NCBI RefSeq assembly: GCF_020685205.1
Contig: NZ_JAJERB010000006.1
Span: 124,001-188,000 of the forward strand
Reading direction: 5' to 3'
DNA length: 64,000 nt
From: Hymenobacter translucens
GTDB lineage: Bacteria; Bacteroidota; Bacteroidia; Cytophagales; Hymenobacteraceae
Of the stretch, positions 25,520 through 34,072 are shown piece after piece. The position numbers and the translations under genes are program-made. How positions within the stretch are numbered: position 1 is the first letter of the stretch; every line of letters starts with the position of its first letter. The notes beneath the pieces were generated by a model. The model was not told the DNA's origin and did not search any database. It saw only the letters and a list, made by a program, of their open reading frames with translations.

Positions 25520-27664
25520 CTATTCTTTCACGAAGCGGGTACGCTGGGCGCCGGCTTCCACCACGTAGAGGCCGGGGGCCAGGCCGGCTACCGAAACCGT
25601 GGCCTGACCGGCCGTTACCGAGCTCCGGCGCACAACCCGGCCCTGCACGTCGCGCACCAGCACAACCGAAGCATCGGCGGCCAGGATGCCCCGAACGGTT
25701 AGCTCGGCGGGGGCGGGCACGGGGCTAAGCTCCAGCGCGCTGCCGCCCGTCGTTACCACCCGGGCCGGGGAGTAGGCGATGGTTCCGTCATGGTCGGTCT
25801 GGCGCAGCCGGTAGTAGAGCGTGGCAGCGGCCGGAGCCTCCGCGTCGAGGTGGCGGTAGGTGCGGGCCGTGCTGCTGGTGCCGGCCCCGGATACAAAGCG
25901 CAGAGCTACATACTCCCGGCCGTCGCGGCTGCGCTCCACCGTGAAGCCCGCGTTGTTTTTCTCACTGGCCGTAACCCAGGTCAGCAGGACGCCGCTCTTT
26001 TCGGCTTTGGCCTCGAAGCGGGTCAGGGATACCGGTAGGGGCGAGTCCACGTTGCCGAAGGCGAAGTAGCTGGCCGAAAAGGCGCTCAGGTTAGTCGTAA
26101 TCAGGTTGTCAGCGGTATTTACCGAAGAGGTGATGGGCTGCCACGGACCATTCAGGCTGGCCGAGCGGTAGGTAGCCAGCTTGCTTTCGGGAATATTGAC
26201 CAGCTCCCCGCCTTCGCGGTAGGGGAAGGATACGTTCACGTTTAGCCCGGCCACGTCGTTGGAAGCGGTAAGCTGGTACTGGCGCTCCGTGCTGATGGCC
26301 TCGTTCTCACCGGTCCGGACGGTGCCCAGCAGGCGACGTACCGTTACGGTGCCGGGATATACGTCCCCCACTGCCTGCATAACCAGCCCGTCGGGATAGG
26401 TCGCAGTGGGTGTGGAGCTGTTCAGGGTCCGGCTCATCTCCAGGGTGCCCTTCACGTAGCTGATAGCCGTTTCCGACAGGGTCGCGGTGCCGGTCAGCGT
26501 GACCCGCGACCCCGGGACCGGGGCCAGCAGGCCACTTGTAATGCGCAGCTCCTGCGCCACGGTGATGTTGTTGGCCACCGTCTTGCTGCCGATGCTGTTC
26601 ACGGTCAGGTAGTCGAAAGCCAGCGGGCCGCTCAAAACCTGGGCGCCGTCGCTCTGCGTGCCGTTCAGCGTAACCGCGCGGTTGTTTGCATTAAAGGTAC
26701 CGCTGTTGGTCATATTACCGCCCAGGTTCAGGTCGCCACCAAATGCGGAAGACAGCGTGAGCGTAGCCCCGGCCCGGATGTTCAGGTCGCCGGCAACGGT
26801 GATGGGCGTGCCCGTGGTGCCGGCGATGGTGCCGGCCGTCAGGTTCAGGGAGCCCAGCAGCTGCCATGCCCCGGCGTCGCGGGTGATGGTTACCCCGGGC
26901 GTATTCATCGTGAAGTCGTAGAGGTTGGCGATGGTACCGCCGAACAGGGTTGAGCCCCCGTTAAGCGGGTACGTGTAACTCGTACGGCCAAAAGGATTGG
27001 TGGTGCCCGTGCTGGCCGTGCTCGTGACGGTGTGGTAGTATTCGAAGTAAGGTGTCGAGCTGCCGTTACCGCCGTAATTCTGCGTGGGCGTCTGATCGTA
27101 CACGAAGTAGGGGCTGTTAGTGTTGCCCTCGTAGCCCAGCCAGTTGAAGCTCGCCGGACGACCCGTTAGGCCCGGCAGGGCAGCCCAGCGGAGTCTCATT
27201 TCCCGGGTCGTGCCGTTACTGCTCTGCAGCACGTCGGCCGAGGCGGTGACGGCTGTGCCCCACCCACCGGAGCTGTTGCGGGAGCGGTACTCGATGTAGT
27301 TGTTCTGCGCGTTCCAGAAAATGCGCACGTCCGCCCGAAGGGGCAAGGACGGAGTGGTGTTGTAGTCGGTAGTGCCGGTCAGGCTGCCATTGCTGCCGCT
27401 GCCGCCGTTCACCGGAATAATCGGGTCAGTGTCCAGGTAGATATAAACCGGGTCCCCGGCCCCCCCGCCCGTCTTGGCGATATAAAGGTTGGTATTGTCC
27501 CAGGCCATGGACCAGTTTCCGCTGCTGGCGCCGTATTCGCCGGAGCCGATGGCCCCGTCCTGCGCCGGAGCAGTGGTTGCGAACTGGGCCGCCGCGGGCC
27601 GGTTCCCAAACAGCAGCAGAGCAGCCGTCAGGATAGTAACGGAGGAAGCGTAGATTTTGGACAT
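25520..27664 (-). CDS. Large secreted T9SS-sorted protein, adhesin-like
   Basis: The product is 714 aa from the ATG at 27664, which gives a proper signal peptide (MSKIYASSVTILTAALLLFG, ending AAAQ). The N-terminal 200 residues resemble a carbohydrate-binding or family-9-like beta-sandwich (VYIYLDTDP, EYRSRNSSGGW). The middle is built of Asn/Gly/Thr-rich strands (LNLTAGTIAGT, DLNIRAGATLTLS). A fibronectin-like strand set (LTRFEAKAEKSGVLLTWVTASE, in pieces) precedes the C-terminal sorting domain ending GLYVVEAG. It is exported and probably cell-surface. No enzyme motif is seen. Confidence 0.85.
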   Translation of the reverse strand: MSKIYASSVTILTAALLLFGNRPAAAQFATTAPAQDGAIGSGEYGASSGNWSMAWDNTNLYIAKTGGGAGDPVYIYLDTDPIIPVNGGSGSNGSLTGTTDYNTTPSLPLRADVRIFWNAQNNYIEYRSRNSSGGWGTAVTASADVLQSSNGTTREMRLRWAALPGLTGRPASFNWLGYEGNTNSPYFVYDQTPTQNYGGNGSSTPYFEYYHTVTSTASTGTTNPFGRTSYTYPLNGGSTLFGGTIANLYDFTMNTPGVTITRDAGAWQLLGSLNLTAGTIAGTTGTPITVAGDLNIRAGATLTLSSAFGGDLNLGGNMTNSGTFNANNRAVTLNGTQSDGAQVLSGPLAFDYLTVNSIGSKTVANNITVAQELRITSGLLAPVPGSRVTLTGTATLSETAISYVKGTLEMSRTLNSSTPTATYPDGLVMQAVGDVYPGTVTVRRLLGTVRTGENEAISTERQYQLTASNDVAGLNVNVSFPYREGGELVNIPESKLATYRSASLNGPWQPITSSVNTADNLITTNLSAFSASYFAFGNVDSPLPVSLTRFEAKAEKSGVLLTWVTASEKNNAGFTVERSRDGREYVALRFVSGAGTSSTARTYRHLDAEAPAAATLYYRLRQTDHDGTIAYSPARVVTTGGSALELSPVPAPAELTVRGILAADASVVLVRDVQGRVVRRSSVTAGQATVSVAGLAPGLYVVEAGAQRTRFVKE

Positions 27665-28038
27665 AAGCTGGGTCGTTAGACAACAAAGATGAATAAGGAT
27701 GGTGGGAAAAGCAATAAAAAACAAGGCATATAAAACTTTTTATTACCGAATGCGTAGCCGCCCTTGTTTCCGTCTAAACCCGTCCCAAAGCTTTCTGTGA
27801 AAGATTATACAAACAGGAGAATTAGCTCCTCCTGGCTCTAATCCCAGATGATCAAACAAATTTATTATATATGACAGACACGTTTAAATTTTGTACTTAT
27901 CCATTTATGAGTCGGGCCAAGAGAGCCGGTATAAGGCCCTGAGCCACCCGAACTAAGCTAGTCGTCATTCTCAGGTGGGCCGGATAAGAAGGACGCTGCG
28001 GGCGTCAGGTGCAGGGATTCGGCAAAGGCTGAACCAGC
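27665..28038. other. A+T-rich promoter spacer
   Basis: About 370 bp upstream of the T9SS gene, with lower GC than its surroundings. It holds one exact -7 box (27857-27864) and a short hairpin CAGGAG / CTCCTG near 27811-27832 in the would-be leader. No gene is recognised. Confidence 0.4.
27857..27864 (-). promoter_or_regulatory. Candidate Bacteroidota -7 box
   Basis: TAAATTTG on the minus strand matches TAnnTTTG exactly and lies in an A+T-rich stretch. A -33 TTTG element is not clear. It would give a leader of roughly 190 nt for the T9SS gene starting at 27664. Confidence 0.35.
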
Positions 28039-28073
28039 CAAAAAAGGCAGCTCCCGGTTTCGGAAGCTGCCTA
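28039..28073 (-). terminator. Intrinsic terminator of the aminotransferase gene
   Basis: On the minus strand, stem GGCAGCTTCCG / CGGGAGCTGCC with an AAAC loop is followed by T6. It lies 34 bp past the stop at 28107. Confidence 0.85.
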
Positions 28074-28106
28074 TATGAGAGAAGACTGTTAAAACGCTTT
28101 TAGCCG

Positions 28107-29309
28107 TCAGCCAGCAAGTAGGTGGCCCGGGTACTGCTCCAGCCCACGGGCCAGGCAGCCCATGGCAGCACGCAGCGCGTCCTGGTTGATAACATAGGCC
28201 AGGCGTACTTCCTGCCGGCCTAGCCCGGGCGTGCCGTAGAAGCCGGCTGCCGGCGAAATCATCACGGTATGCCCTTCGTGGCTAAACGACTCCAACAGCC
28301 AGCGGGCAAAGGTTTCGGCATCGTCGATGGGCAGGCGGGCCATGATGTAGAATGCCCCGCTGGGGGTGGGGCACTCCACTCCCGGTATGGCCCGCAGGCA
28401 GGCCAGCAGCAGGTCGCGCCGGGCCCGGTACTCCTCCTTGACGTGGTCGAAATAATTGTCGGGCAGTCCGGCGGCGGCTTCGCCCAGCAGCTGGCCCAGG
28501 CCGGGCGGACTCACCCGCATCTGGGCAAAGCGGAAGGCTGCATCCCGCACAGCGGCATTTTTGGTAACGAAGGCCCCGATGCGGGCTCCGCAGGCGCTGT
28601 AGCGCTTCGAGATGGTGTCGAGCAGCACTACGTACTCCGCGGCCCCGGGTAGCTCCAGGGCACTCACGAAAGGCGCGTCGTAGCAGAATTCGCGGTAGGC
28701 TTCGTCGGAGAGCAGGTAGAGGTCGTGCTTCCGGCAAAGCTCCAGCAGGGCCGTCAGTTCCTGCCGGCTGTACACGTACCCGGTAGGGTTGTTGGGGTTG
28801 CAGATCAGGATGGCCCGGGTGCGCGGCGTGATGGCGCGCTCCATATCGGCCAGCGCGGGCAGGGCAAAGCCATTGGCCAGGTAGGAGGTGACCGGCACTA
28901 CGCGCGTGCCGGTAGCCAGGGCAAAAGCTGAGTAGGGACCATAAAACGGCTCCGGAATAATGACTTCGTCGCCCGGGTTCAGGCAGGTCATGAAGGCGAA
29001 GAAGATAGACTCGCTGCCGCCCATGGTTACAATAATGTCGTCGGCCGTCACTTCAATGCCGACCCGCTGGTAGTAGGAAGCCAGCTTGCGCCGGTAGCTG
29101 GGGTAGCCGTTGGCGGGGCTGTACTCCAGCACCCGGATGCTGGCCTGCTGCACCCCGGCCAGCATGGCCGGCGGGGTTTCTACGTCGGGTTGACCAATGT
29201 TGAGGTGGTACACGCCAATGCCCCGCTGCTTGGCGGCATCGGCGTAGGGGGTGAGCTTGCGGTAGGGCGAAAAGGGCATCAACTGCGCCCGCTGCGAAAG
29301 TTCTGGCAT
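28107..29309 (-). CDS. PLP-dependent aminotransferase, class I/II
   Basis: The product is 400 aa from the ATG at 29309. Fold type I motifs: NIGQPDVETPP near the start, TMGGSESIFFAF (phosphate site), NPNNPTGYVYS, DEAYREFCYD, and the PLP lysine in DTISKRYSACGARIG. The substrate amino acid cannot be fixed; aspartate/tyrosine-type aminotransferases of this length and motif set are the nearest relatives. It is a single gene. Confidence 0.92.
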   Translation of the reverse strand: MPELSQRAQLMPFSPYRKLTPYADAAKQRGIGVYHLNIGQPDVETPPAMLAGVQQASIRVLEYSPANGYPSYRRKLASYYQRVGIEVTADDIIVTMGGSESIFFAFMTCLNPGDEVIIPEPFYGPYSAFALATGTRVVPVTSYLANGFALPALADMERAITPRTRAILICNPNNPTGYVYSRQELTALLELCRKHDLYLLSDEAYREFCYDAPFVSALELPGAAEYVVLLDTISKRYSACGARIGAFVTKNAAVRDAAFRFAQMRVSPPGLGQLLGEAAAGLPDNYFDHVKEEYRARRDLLLACLRAIPGVECPTPSGAFYIMARLPIDDAETFARWLLESFSHEGHTVMISPAAGFYGTPGLGRQEVRLAYVINQDALRAAMGCLARGLEQYPGHLLAG

Positions 29310-29461
29310 ACAAAAAGGGCCTTGCGGCCGGTACTCACAACGTTTAGCTCCGCTTACGGAGCGTCCCTGCCAGGCTGGGCCGGCGTTTGGTGACCAGGAG
29401 TGGGCTTTCACTATCAGGCAGGCGGGCCCGGTGCCTGCCTCATCGGCCAGGTGGCGCGGCG

Positions 29462-30136
29462 CTAGGCCTGCCCACCGTTCACCATATCCGACACAATGCC
29501 GCGGTTCTTGGTGTTTTCAGCCCAGATTACGCCCACGATGTGCAGCACGGTAAAGGCAATGACGAGGTACATCGTGAAGTTGTGAATCTCCTTGATTTCA
29601 TGCTCGATCTTGTCCAGGGCCTCCACGTCGTCGGCGTAAATCAGCAGCAGGCCGGTGACCACCATGACTACTAGCATCAGGTAAAAGGCGATGTACAGGT
29701 ACTTTACGACCAGGGAGTGGCGGTTGTCGCGCAGGTCGGAGCCGGCCTGGCGGAAATAGCGTTTGGCTTCGCGCAGCCGGGCCGAGAAGCGCTGGGCTCC
29801 GCTTTGCAGAAACTCCAGCACCACCCGGAACACCAGCAGTACCGTCAGGGCCACGCCGAGGTAGATGTGCCAGTCCCAGATCCGGTGGCTGATGATGCGC
29901 GTCAGCCCCCGCACCTGGTCGCGGCTGAAGGTGACGCCCTCCTTTTGCAGCACGCCCTGAAACTCGGGGCCCACGGTCTTCATCTTCAGAATGACATACA
30001 GAAACAGGATGGTGGTGAGCAGGGCCGTCACCACAAACGCATTGGCCCAGTGCCAGAGGCGCAAAGCCAGGGAGTACGGTTTCACGGGTGCGGTGGAAAG
30101 AGCAGGCGCGGCGACGTCGGGCATGGAAGCAGGCAT
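29462..30136 (-). CDS. Cytochrome b/b6-domain (B561/hydrogenase-type) membrane protein
   Basis: The product is 224 aa with four transmembrane helices. Likely haem-ligand histidines are in RLWHWANA (helix 1), DWHIYLGV (helix 2) and, in the last helices, EIHNFTMY and VLHIVGV. This is the pattern of Ni-Fe hydrogenase/formate dehydrogenase-type cytochrome b subunits. No hydrogenase or dehydrogenase partner is adjacent, so its electron donor is unknown. The ATG at 30136 is followed closely by another at codon 5. Confidence 0.85.
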   Translation of the reverse strand: MPASMPDVAAPALSTAPVKPYSLALRLWHWANAFVVTALLTTILFLYVILKMKTVGPEFQGVLQKEGVTFSRDQVRGLTRIISHRIWDWHIYLGVALTVLLVFRVVLEFLQSGAQRFSARLREAKRYFRQAGSDLRDNRHSLVVKYLYIAFYLMLVVMVVTGLLLIYADDVEALDKIEHEIKEIHNFTMYLVIAFTVLHIVGVIWAENTKNRGIVSDMVNGGQA

Positions 30137-30330
30137 AAGCAGAAAGGTTGCGGCGAAAGATACACCACGGCCGTTAGGTTTCCGGTCCCGGTTTCGAGGA
30201 ATCCGCGAGCCGGCGGGACTGATCCGGGCTGAATTGGCCGAGCGGAAGGCACCACCGACTTGGTCTGGGCCATCGGCCAGACCAGGAGAAAAGCCTTAAC
30301 AATGCCCCATCCGGTGCGTTATACCGGTCT

Positions 30331-30840
30331 ATGAATCAACCCCTGGAAGTATGGCTGCGCGGGCCCGTGCCCGCCATGCCGCCCCTGCTGCAGCCCGTTG
30401 CCCACGCCCTGCTGCAGGCCCGCGAAGAAGTAAACGCCCAGCTGCTCGGCTTTCCCGTCGGGTTGCTCTGGCAAACGCCTGCCGGCGTGGCGTCGGTGGG
30501 CTTTCACCTGCAGCACCTCACCGGCGTACTGGACCGCCTGCTTACCTATGCCCGGGCCGAAAGCCTCAGCCCAGGCCAGCAGGCAGCCTTGGCGGCCGAG
30601 GGCAAGCCAACGTCGGTTTCAGTAGCCGAGTTGGTACAGGCTTTCAATGAGCAGGTCGACCAGGCCCTGGATCAGCTGCGGAATACCGATGAAGCCACGC
30701 TGACCGAAGTGCGGGGCGTAGGTCGGGCGCAGGTGCCGAGCACGGTGCTGGGGCTGCTGATGCACGCCGCCGAGCACACCATGCGCCACCTCGGCCAGCT
30801 GCTCGTAACGGCGCGGGTGGTGCGGGCCGAACAAGGCTAG
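30331..30840 (+). CDS. DinB family four-helix protein
   Basis: The product is 169 aa. It has the DinB/YfiT layout with three metal-binding His: GFHLQHLTG (about residue 58), and the pair in LLMHAAEHTMRHLGQLL near the end. These proteins are often thiol transferases (bacillithiol, mycothiol) or uncharacterised metal proteins. It converges on a pirin gene with only 24 bp between stops. Confidence 0.85.
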   Translation: MNQPLEVWLRGPVPAMPPLLQPVAHALLQAREEVNAQLLGFPVGLLWQTPAGVASVGFHLQHLTGVLDRLLTYARAESLSPGQQAALAAEGKPTSVSVAELVQAFNEQVDQALDQLRNTDEATLTEVRGVGRAQVPSTVLGLLMHAAEHTMRHLGQLLVTARVVRAEQG

Positions 30841-30864
30841 ACGCCCGGCAGCGGCTCGGCCGGC

Positions 30865-31746
30865 TTACGCCGGCTGATCGCCGAAAGAGCCCATTTTGCC
30901 GGCTTCGAAGTCGGTAATGGCCTGCATCAGCTCCTGGTTGGTGTTCATTACGAAGGGGCCGTAGGTGGCCAGGGGCTCCTCGATGGGCTGCCCGGCCAGC
31001 ACCAGCAGTACGGAGTCTTCTTCCGCCGTCAGGCCGATGCCGGGCCCATCCCAGCCGTAGACCACGAGTTGCTTGGTGGCCGCAGTGCGGTTGTCGTGGA
31101 GCCGCACCTTGCCCTTTACCACGTAAATGCCCACGTTGTAGTGCGCAGGAAGCTCCAGGGTAGGGGCCGCGCCGGCGGGCAGGTGCACGTCGAGCAACGT
31201 GAGCGGGGAAAAGGTTTCGGCGGGGCCAGCCAGGTGCTCGTAGCTACCGGCAATAACCCGGATGGTGCCCGGGCCGCCGGCGGCCGGCAGTGTGGGAATT
31301 GCTGCCGCTGCCAGCTCCTGGTAGCGGGGCGGGGCCATCTTGTCCTGAGCCGGCACGTTCACCCAGAGCTGCAGCAGCTCCAGCACTCCGCCCCGCTTGG
31401 AGAACTCCCGCTCGTGCATCTCCTCGTGCAGCAGCCCGCTACCGGCCGTCATCCACTGCACGTCGCCGGGGCCGAGCTGCCCGCTGTGCCCGGCCGTGTC
31501 GCGGTGGGCAAGATGGCCCGAGTACACCACCGTCACGGTTTCGAAGCCGCGGTGGGGGTGAGGGTGGGCACCCAGGGGCGTTTCGGTGGGCGCTACGGGC
31601 ATAGGGCCGGTGTGGTCGATGAGCAGAAACGGGCTGAGCTGCCGGATCCGGGGGCCGGGCATGGGGCTGGTCACGTCGAACCCGTCGCCGACCAGCTTTT
31701 TGTTGCCATCGATAATCTGGAAAATGCGGCGAAAAGAGGTTTCCAT
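30865..31746 (-). CDS. Pirin family cupin protein 3
   Basis: The product is 293 aa, the longest of three pirins in the window and the one closest to classical pirin. It has PLGAHPHPHRGFETVTVVYSG in pieces, TAGSGLLHEEM, and a C-terminal cupin with VLAGQPIEEPLATYGPFVMN, the standard pirin end motif. It should bind a metal and may act in redox sensing or as a dioxygenase. Its minus-strand neighbour upstream is a MOSC gene 90 bp away. Confidence 0.92.
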   Translation of the reverse strand: METSFRRIFQIIDGNKKLVGDGFDVTSPMPGPRIRQLSPFLLIDHTGPMPVAPTETPLGAHPHPHRGFETVTVVYSGHLAHRDTAGHSGQLGPGDVQWMTAGSGLLHEEMHEREFSKRGGVLELLQLWVNVPAQDKMAPPRYQELAAAAIPTLPAAGGPGTIRVIAGSYEHLAGPAETFSPLTLLDVHLPAGAAPTLELPAHYNVGIYVVKGKVRLHDNRTAATKQLVVYGWDGPGIGLTAEEDSVLLVLAGQPIEEPLATYGPFVMNTNQELMQAITDFEAGKMGSFGDQPA

Positions 31747-31835
31747 GCGGAAAAGGGAAAGCAGGGCGAAAAGGAAAGCCGGCGGGCCGGACTGAATTTT
31801 CTCAACCCTGATTCACTTAAAAAGTTGCGCCGCGC

Positions 31836-32570
31836 TCAGCCGGTAGCCGGGCCGAGCAGCCGGTTGGCGTCGTCGTCGAGCGGCATGGTACCGGACAGGC
31901 GGCCCTGCAGCTTGCGCTGCCACTGCCGGCCCAGCACCGGGCACGCGGCCAGGGCCTCCACCAGCTTTCGGTCGTGGCGCTGCGCATACTTGGCGCTGTT
32001 CACCCGGGGCAAGGGCCATTCGGGGCAGGGGCGGCGCAGCAGAAGCAGCTGGTCGCCGGGGGCTACCAGGCCCGGCTCCAGCACCCGCATATACCAGCCG
32101 GTAAAGCCGGAGTCCTGCAGCCACCGCGGGAGCAGGGGCGTTTGCCAGCGCCGGCCCAGCTTATAGCAGGGCGAACGGGGCTGGGAAATCTGCACTACCG
32201 CCCCACCGAGCGCGAAAACGTCGCCCAGGCACACGTCGGCTTCGCTAGCGGAGCCGGCCAGCGTCAGGTTTTCGCCAAAGCTGCCGGAAGTCAGCTCCTG
32301 GCCCAGCCGTGCCGACCAGCCGGCGTAGTGTGCTCCCGGGTACACGCACAGCGCCTGGTCGGGCCCGCCGTGGTTTTGCTGGTCGGCCTGCAGGTCGCCG
32401 GCCAGGTTCAGCTCCGACAGCCACACCGGTTTGTTTATCGCCGCTTTCTGAATGGCCGACGACCAGGGCCGAGCCGGGGTATGCTCGGTTTCCGGGAACG
32501 TAAACGTCCGGGGCTGGCCTACCCGAATAGAAGCCAGGGGCAGGTGAAGAACCGGTAGCGCGTTGCTCAT
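31836..32570 (-). CDS. MOSC domain protein (YiiM-like)
   Basis: The product is 244 aa. MOSC domains bind molybdenum cofactor and take part in sulfur or nitrogen-oxide reduction. The pattern includes LAGDLQADQQNHGGPDQALCVYP in pieces, SGSFGENLTLAG, and QPRSPCYKLGRRW with the conserved Cys. YiiM of E. coli reduces 6-N-hydroxylaminopurine; the same role is possible here. It may share a transcript with pirin 3. Confidence 0.9.
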   Translation of the reverse strand: MSNALPVLHLPLASIRVGQPRTFTFPETEHTPARPWSSAIQKAAINKPVWLSELNLAGDLQADQQNHGGPDQALCVYPGAHYAGWSARLGQELTSGSFGENLTLAGSASEADVCLGDVFALGGAVVQISQPRSPCYKLGRRWQTPLLPRWLQDSGFTGWYMRVLEPGLVAPGDQLLLLRRPCPEWPLPRVNSAKYAQRHDRKLVEALAACPVLGRQWQRKLQGRLSGTMPLDDDANRLLGPATG

Positions 32571-32853
32571 AGCGTAAGCCTAAGCGTGTAAAGTAATGGC
32601 ATTTGCGTCGGCTTCCTGGCGGCAGGCCGCGAAAGGGTAGCTTTAGAACGGCGGGCAGCGCTCGGTCAAGGCGGGGGGCTCTTGGCCTGGCGGCAACAAA
32701 AACCGGCAAAACAGACTGAATATTTATCCCCGGACTACATGCCGGCCCGGCGCTCAGGCTAAGCCGGAGAAAAGCTAAATCGACAAGCTCAGCCTAACTC
32801 ATAAGTAGCGGCGCCGTATGCCAGGGTATTCATCACCATATCGACTCTACCCC

Positions 32854-33558
32854 ATGAACCAGCCAGAACAATCAACTCACAGCGGAAACAACTCTTCTTA
32901 TACCTCCGGCTCGGCCGGCTACCAGGGCGGCAGCGGCCGTCAGAACTCCGACGGTTCCCTGCTTTCAAAAGCGAGTCAGTGGCTGGGCAAAGGCAGCGTA
33001 GGCGGCCTCATCGGCGGTATGAGCACCACCCAGAAAGTAATCGGCGGCGCCCTGCTCGTGCTGGGCGTGGGCTCCCTGCTGCGCGGCAAAGGCAGCAAAG
33101 CCGGTACCACTACTGCCGCTTACGACGACCAGGCCGCTACCCTGCACGAGTTGCTGCTGTTCGTCAACGACCGGATTGAAGGCTACCAGCGCGCCGTCGA
33201 CGAAAGCAAAGACCCCGAGCGCACCGGCTACTACAAGCAGCTGGTCAGCCAGAGCCAGCAGTTTGCCAACGAGCTGAACAAGTACCTGCGCCAGCAGGGC
33301 GGGGGCCGCGAAACCGGTACCACCGTAAAAGGCAAGCTCTACCGGGTGTGGATGGATACCAAGGCCACCCTCACCGGCTTCAGCGAGGAGGCCATCCTGG
33401 GTTCAAACATCTACGGCGAGGAGTGGGCCATCAAGGCTTATAAAGATGCCCTCAGCGACGGTACCCTCACCGGGGCCCTGCGCCAGTCGGTCGAGCGCCA
33501 GTACGCTCAGTCGCAGCGCACGTACGCCGAGCTGCAGCGGATGCAGGGCAAAGCCTAG
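32854..33558 (+). CDS. PA2169/DUF2383 family four-helix-bundle protein
   Basis: The product is 234 aa from the ATG at 32854; an ATG 36 bp upstream adds residues without family resemblance. A Ser/Gly/Asn-rich N-terminus precedes a glycine-rich hydrophobic segment (about 50-75, GGLIGGMSTTQKVIGGALLV). The four-helix domain (LHELLLFVNDRIEGYQRAV, ELNKYLRQQGG, AILGSNIYGEEWAIKAYKDAL) is ferritin-like but without an obvious full set of metal ligands. The gene ends at a strong terminator. Function is unknown. Confidence 0.85.
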   Translation: MNQPEQSTHSGNNSSYTSGSAGYQGGSGRQNSDGSLLSKASQWLGKGSVGGLIGGMSTTQKVIGGALLVLGVGSLLRGKGSKAGTTTAAYDDQAATLHELLLFVNDRIEGYQRAVDESKDPERTGYYKQLVSQSQQFANELNKYLRQQGGGRETGTTVKGKLYRVWMDTKATLTGFSEEAILGSNIYGEEWAIKAYKDALSDGTLTGALRQSVERQYAQSQRTYAELQRMQGKA

Positions 33559-33576
33559 ACCCGCTAGCTGCTAAAC

Positions 33577-33622
33577 CAAGCCCCGTCGGGGTAGCCTACG
33601 GGCTGCGCCGACGGGGCTTTTG
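33577..33622 (+). terminator. Intrinsic terminator of the PA2169-type gene
   Basis: AAGCCCCGTCGG pairs with CCGACGGGGCTT around a loop of about 20 bases, followed by TTG. It lies 20 bp past the stop at 33558. Confidence 0.75.
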
Positions 33623-33689
33623 CGTGGGTATGGGGGTGTATTTGCCTGGCTTACATGGCCTTCGATATACCCGGTATTACGCCTCATAA

Positions 33690-33946
33690 ATGCCTGCTAC
33701 CCTCGTTCTGGACGCCGTTGCGGCCGCCGATAATATGCCCTTTCAGCGCCGGTTTCACAACACCGATGACGCTGTGCATGAGCTCTGATGCGCGAGGGCA
33801 GCGTGGAGCGCATCCTGTGCTTCGTGTTCGAAGGCGTGCAGATTGCCTGCTTCAACAACGGCAAAGAGTACGCCGTCCCGTTTTCCTGCCCGCCTTTCCT
33901 GGCTTGTATTCCTGACTCGTTTCTCAACCAGAATCCTACCGATTGA
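33690..33946 (+). pseudogene. Possible frameshifted small gene, or two tiny overlapping ORFs (TGATG)
   Basis: Frame one runs from ATG 33690 to TGA 33786-33788 (32 residues). A second frame starts at the overlapping ATG 33788 and ends at 33946 (52 residues: VERILCFVFEGVQIACFNNG within it). Both parts use GC-rich codons and read like protein. The second is closed by a stop only four codons before its ATG, so one ancestral gene of about 85 codons broken by an indel near 33784 is as likely as a coupled pair. No family is recognised. The rest of 33623-34072 becomes A+T-rich and holds nothing else that I can see. Confidence 0.35.
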
Positions 33947-34072
33947 GTCAGTCGGGTCCAGGAGGACAGGCGCAGGTTTAGAGTACCTGATGAAATATTT
34001 GAATATGCTTTTTAATGGAAACAATGTTTTTACTTTTATAATGAATCGGGCACCTCTACTTACTATCTACAC

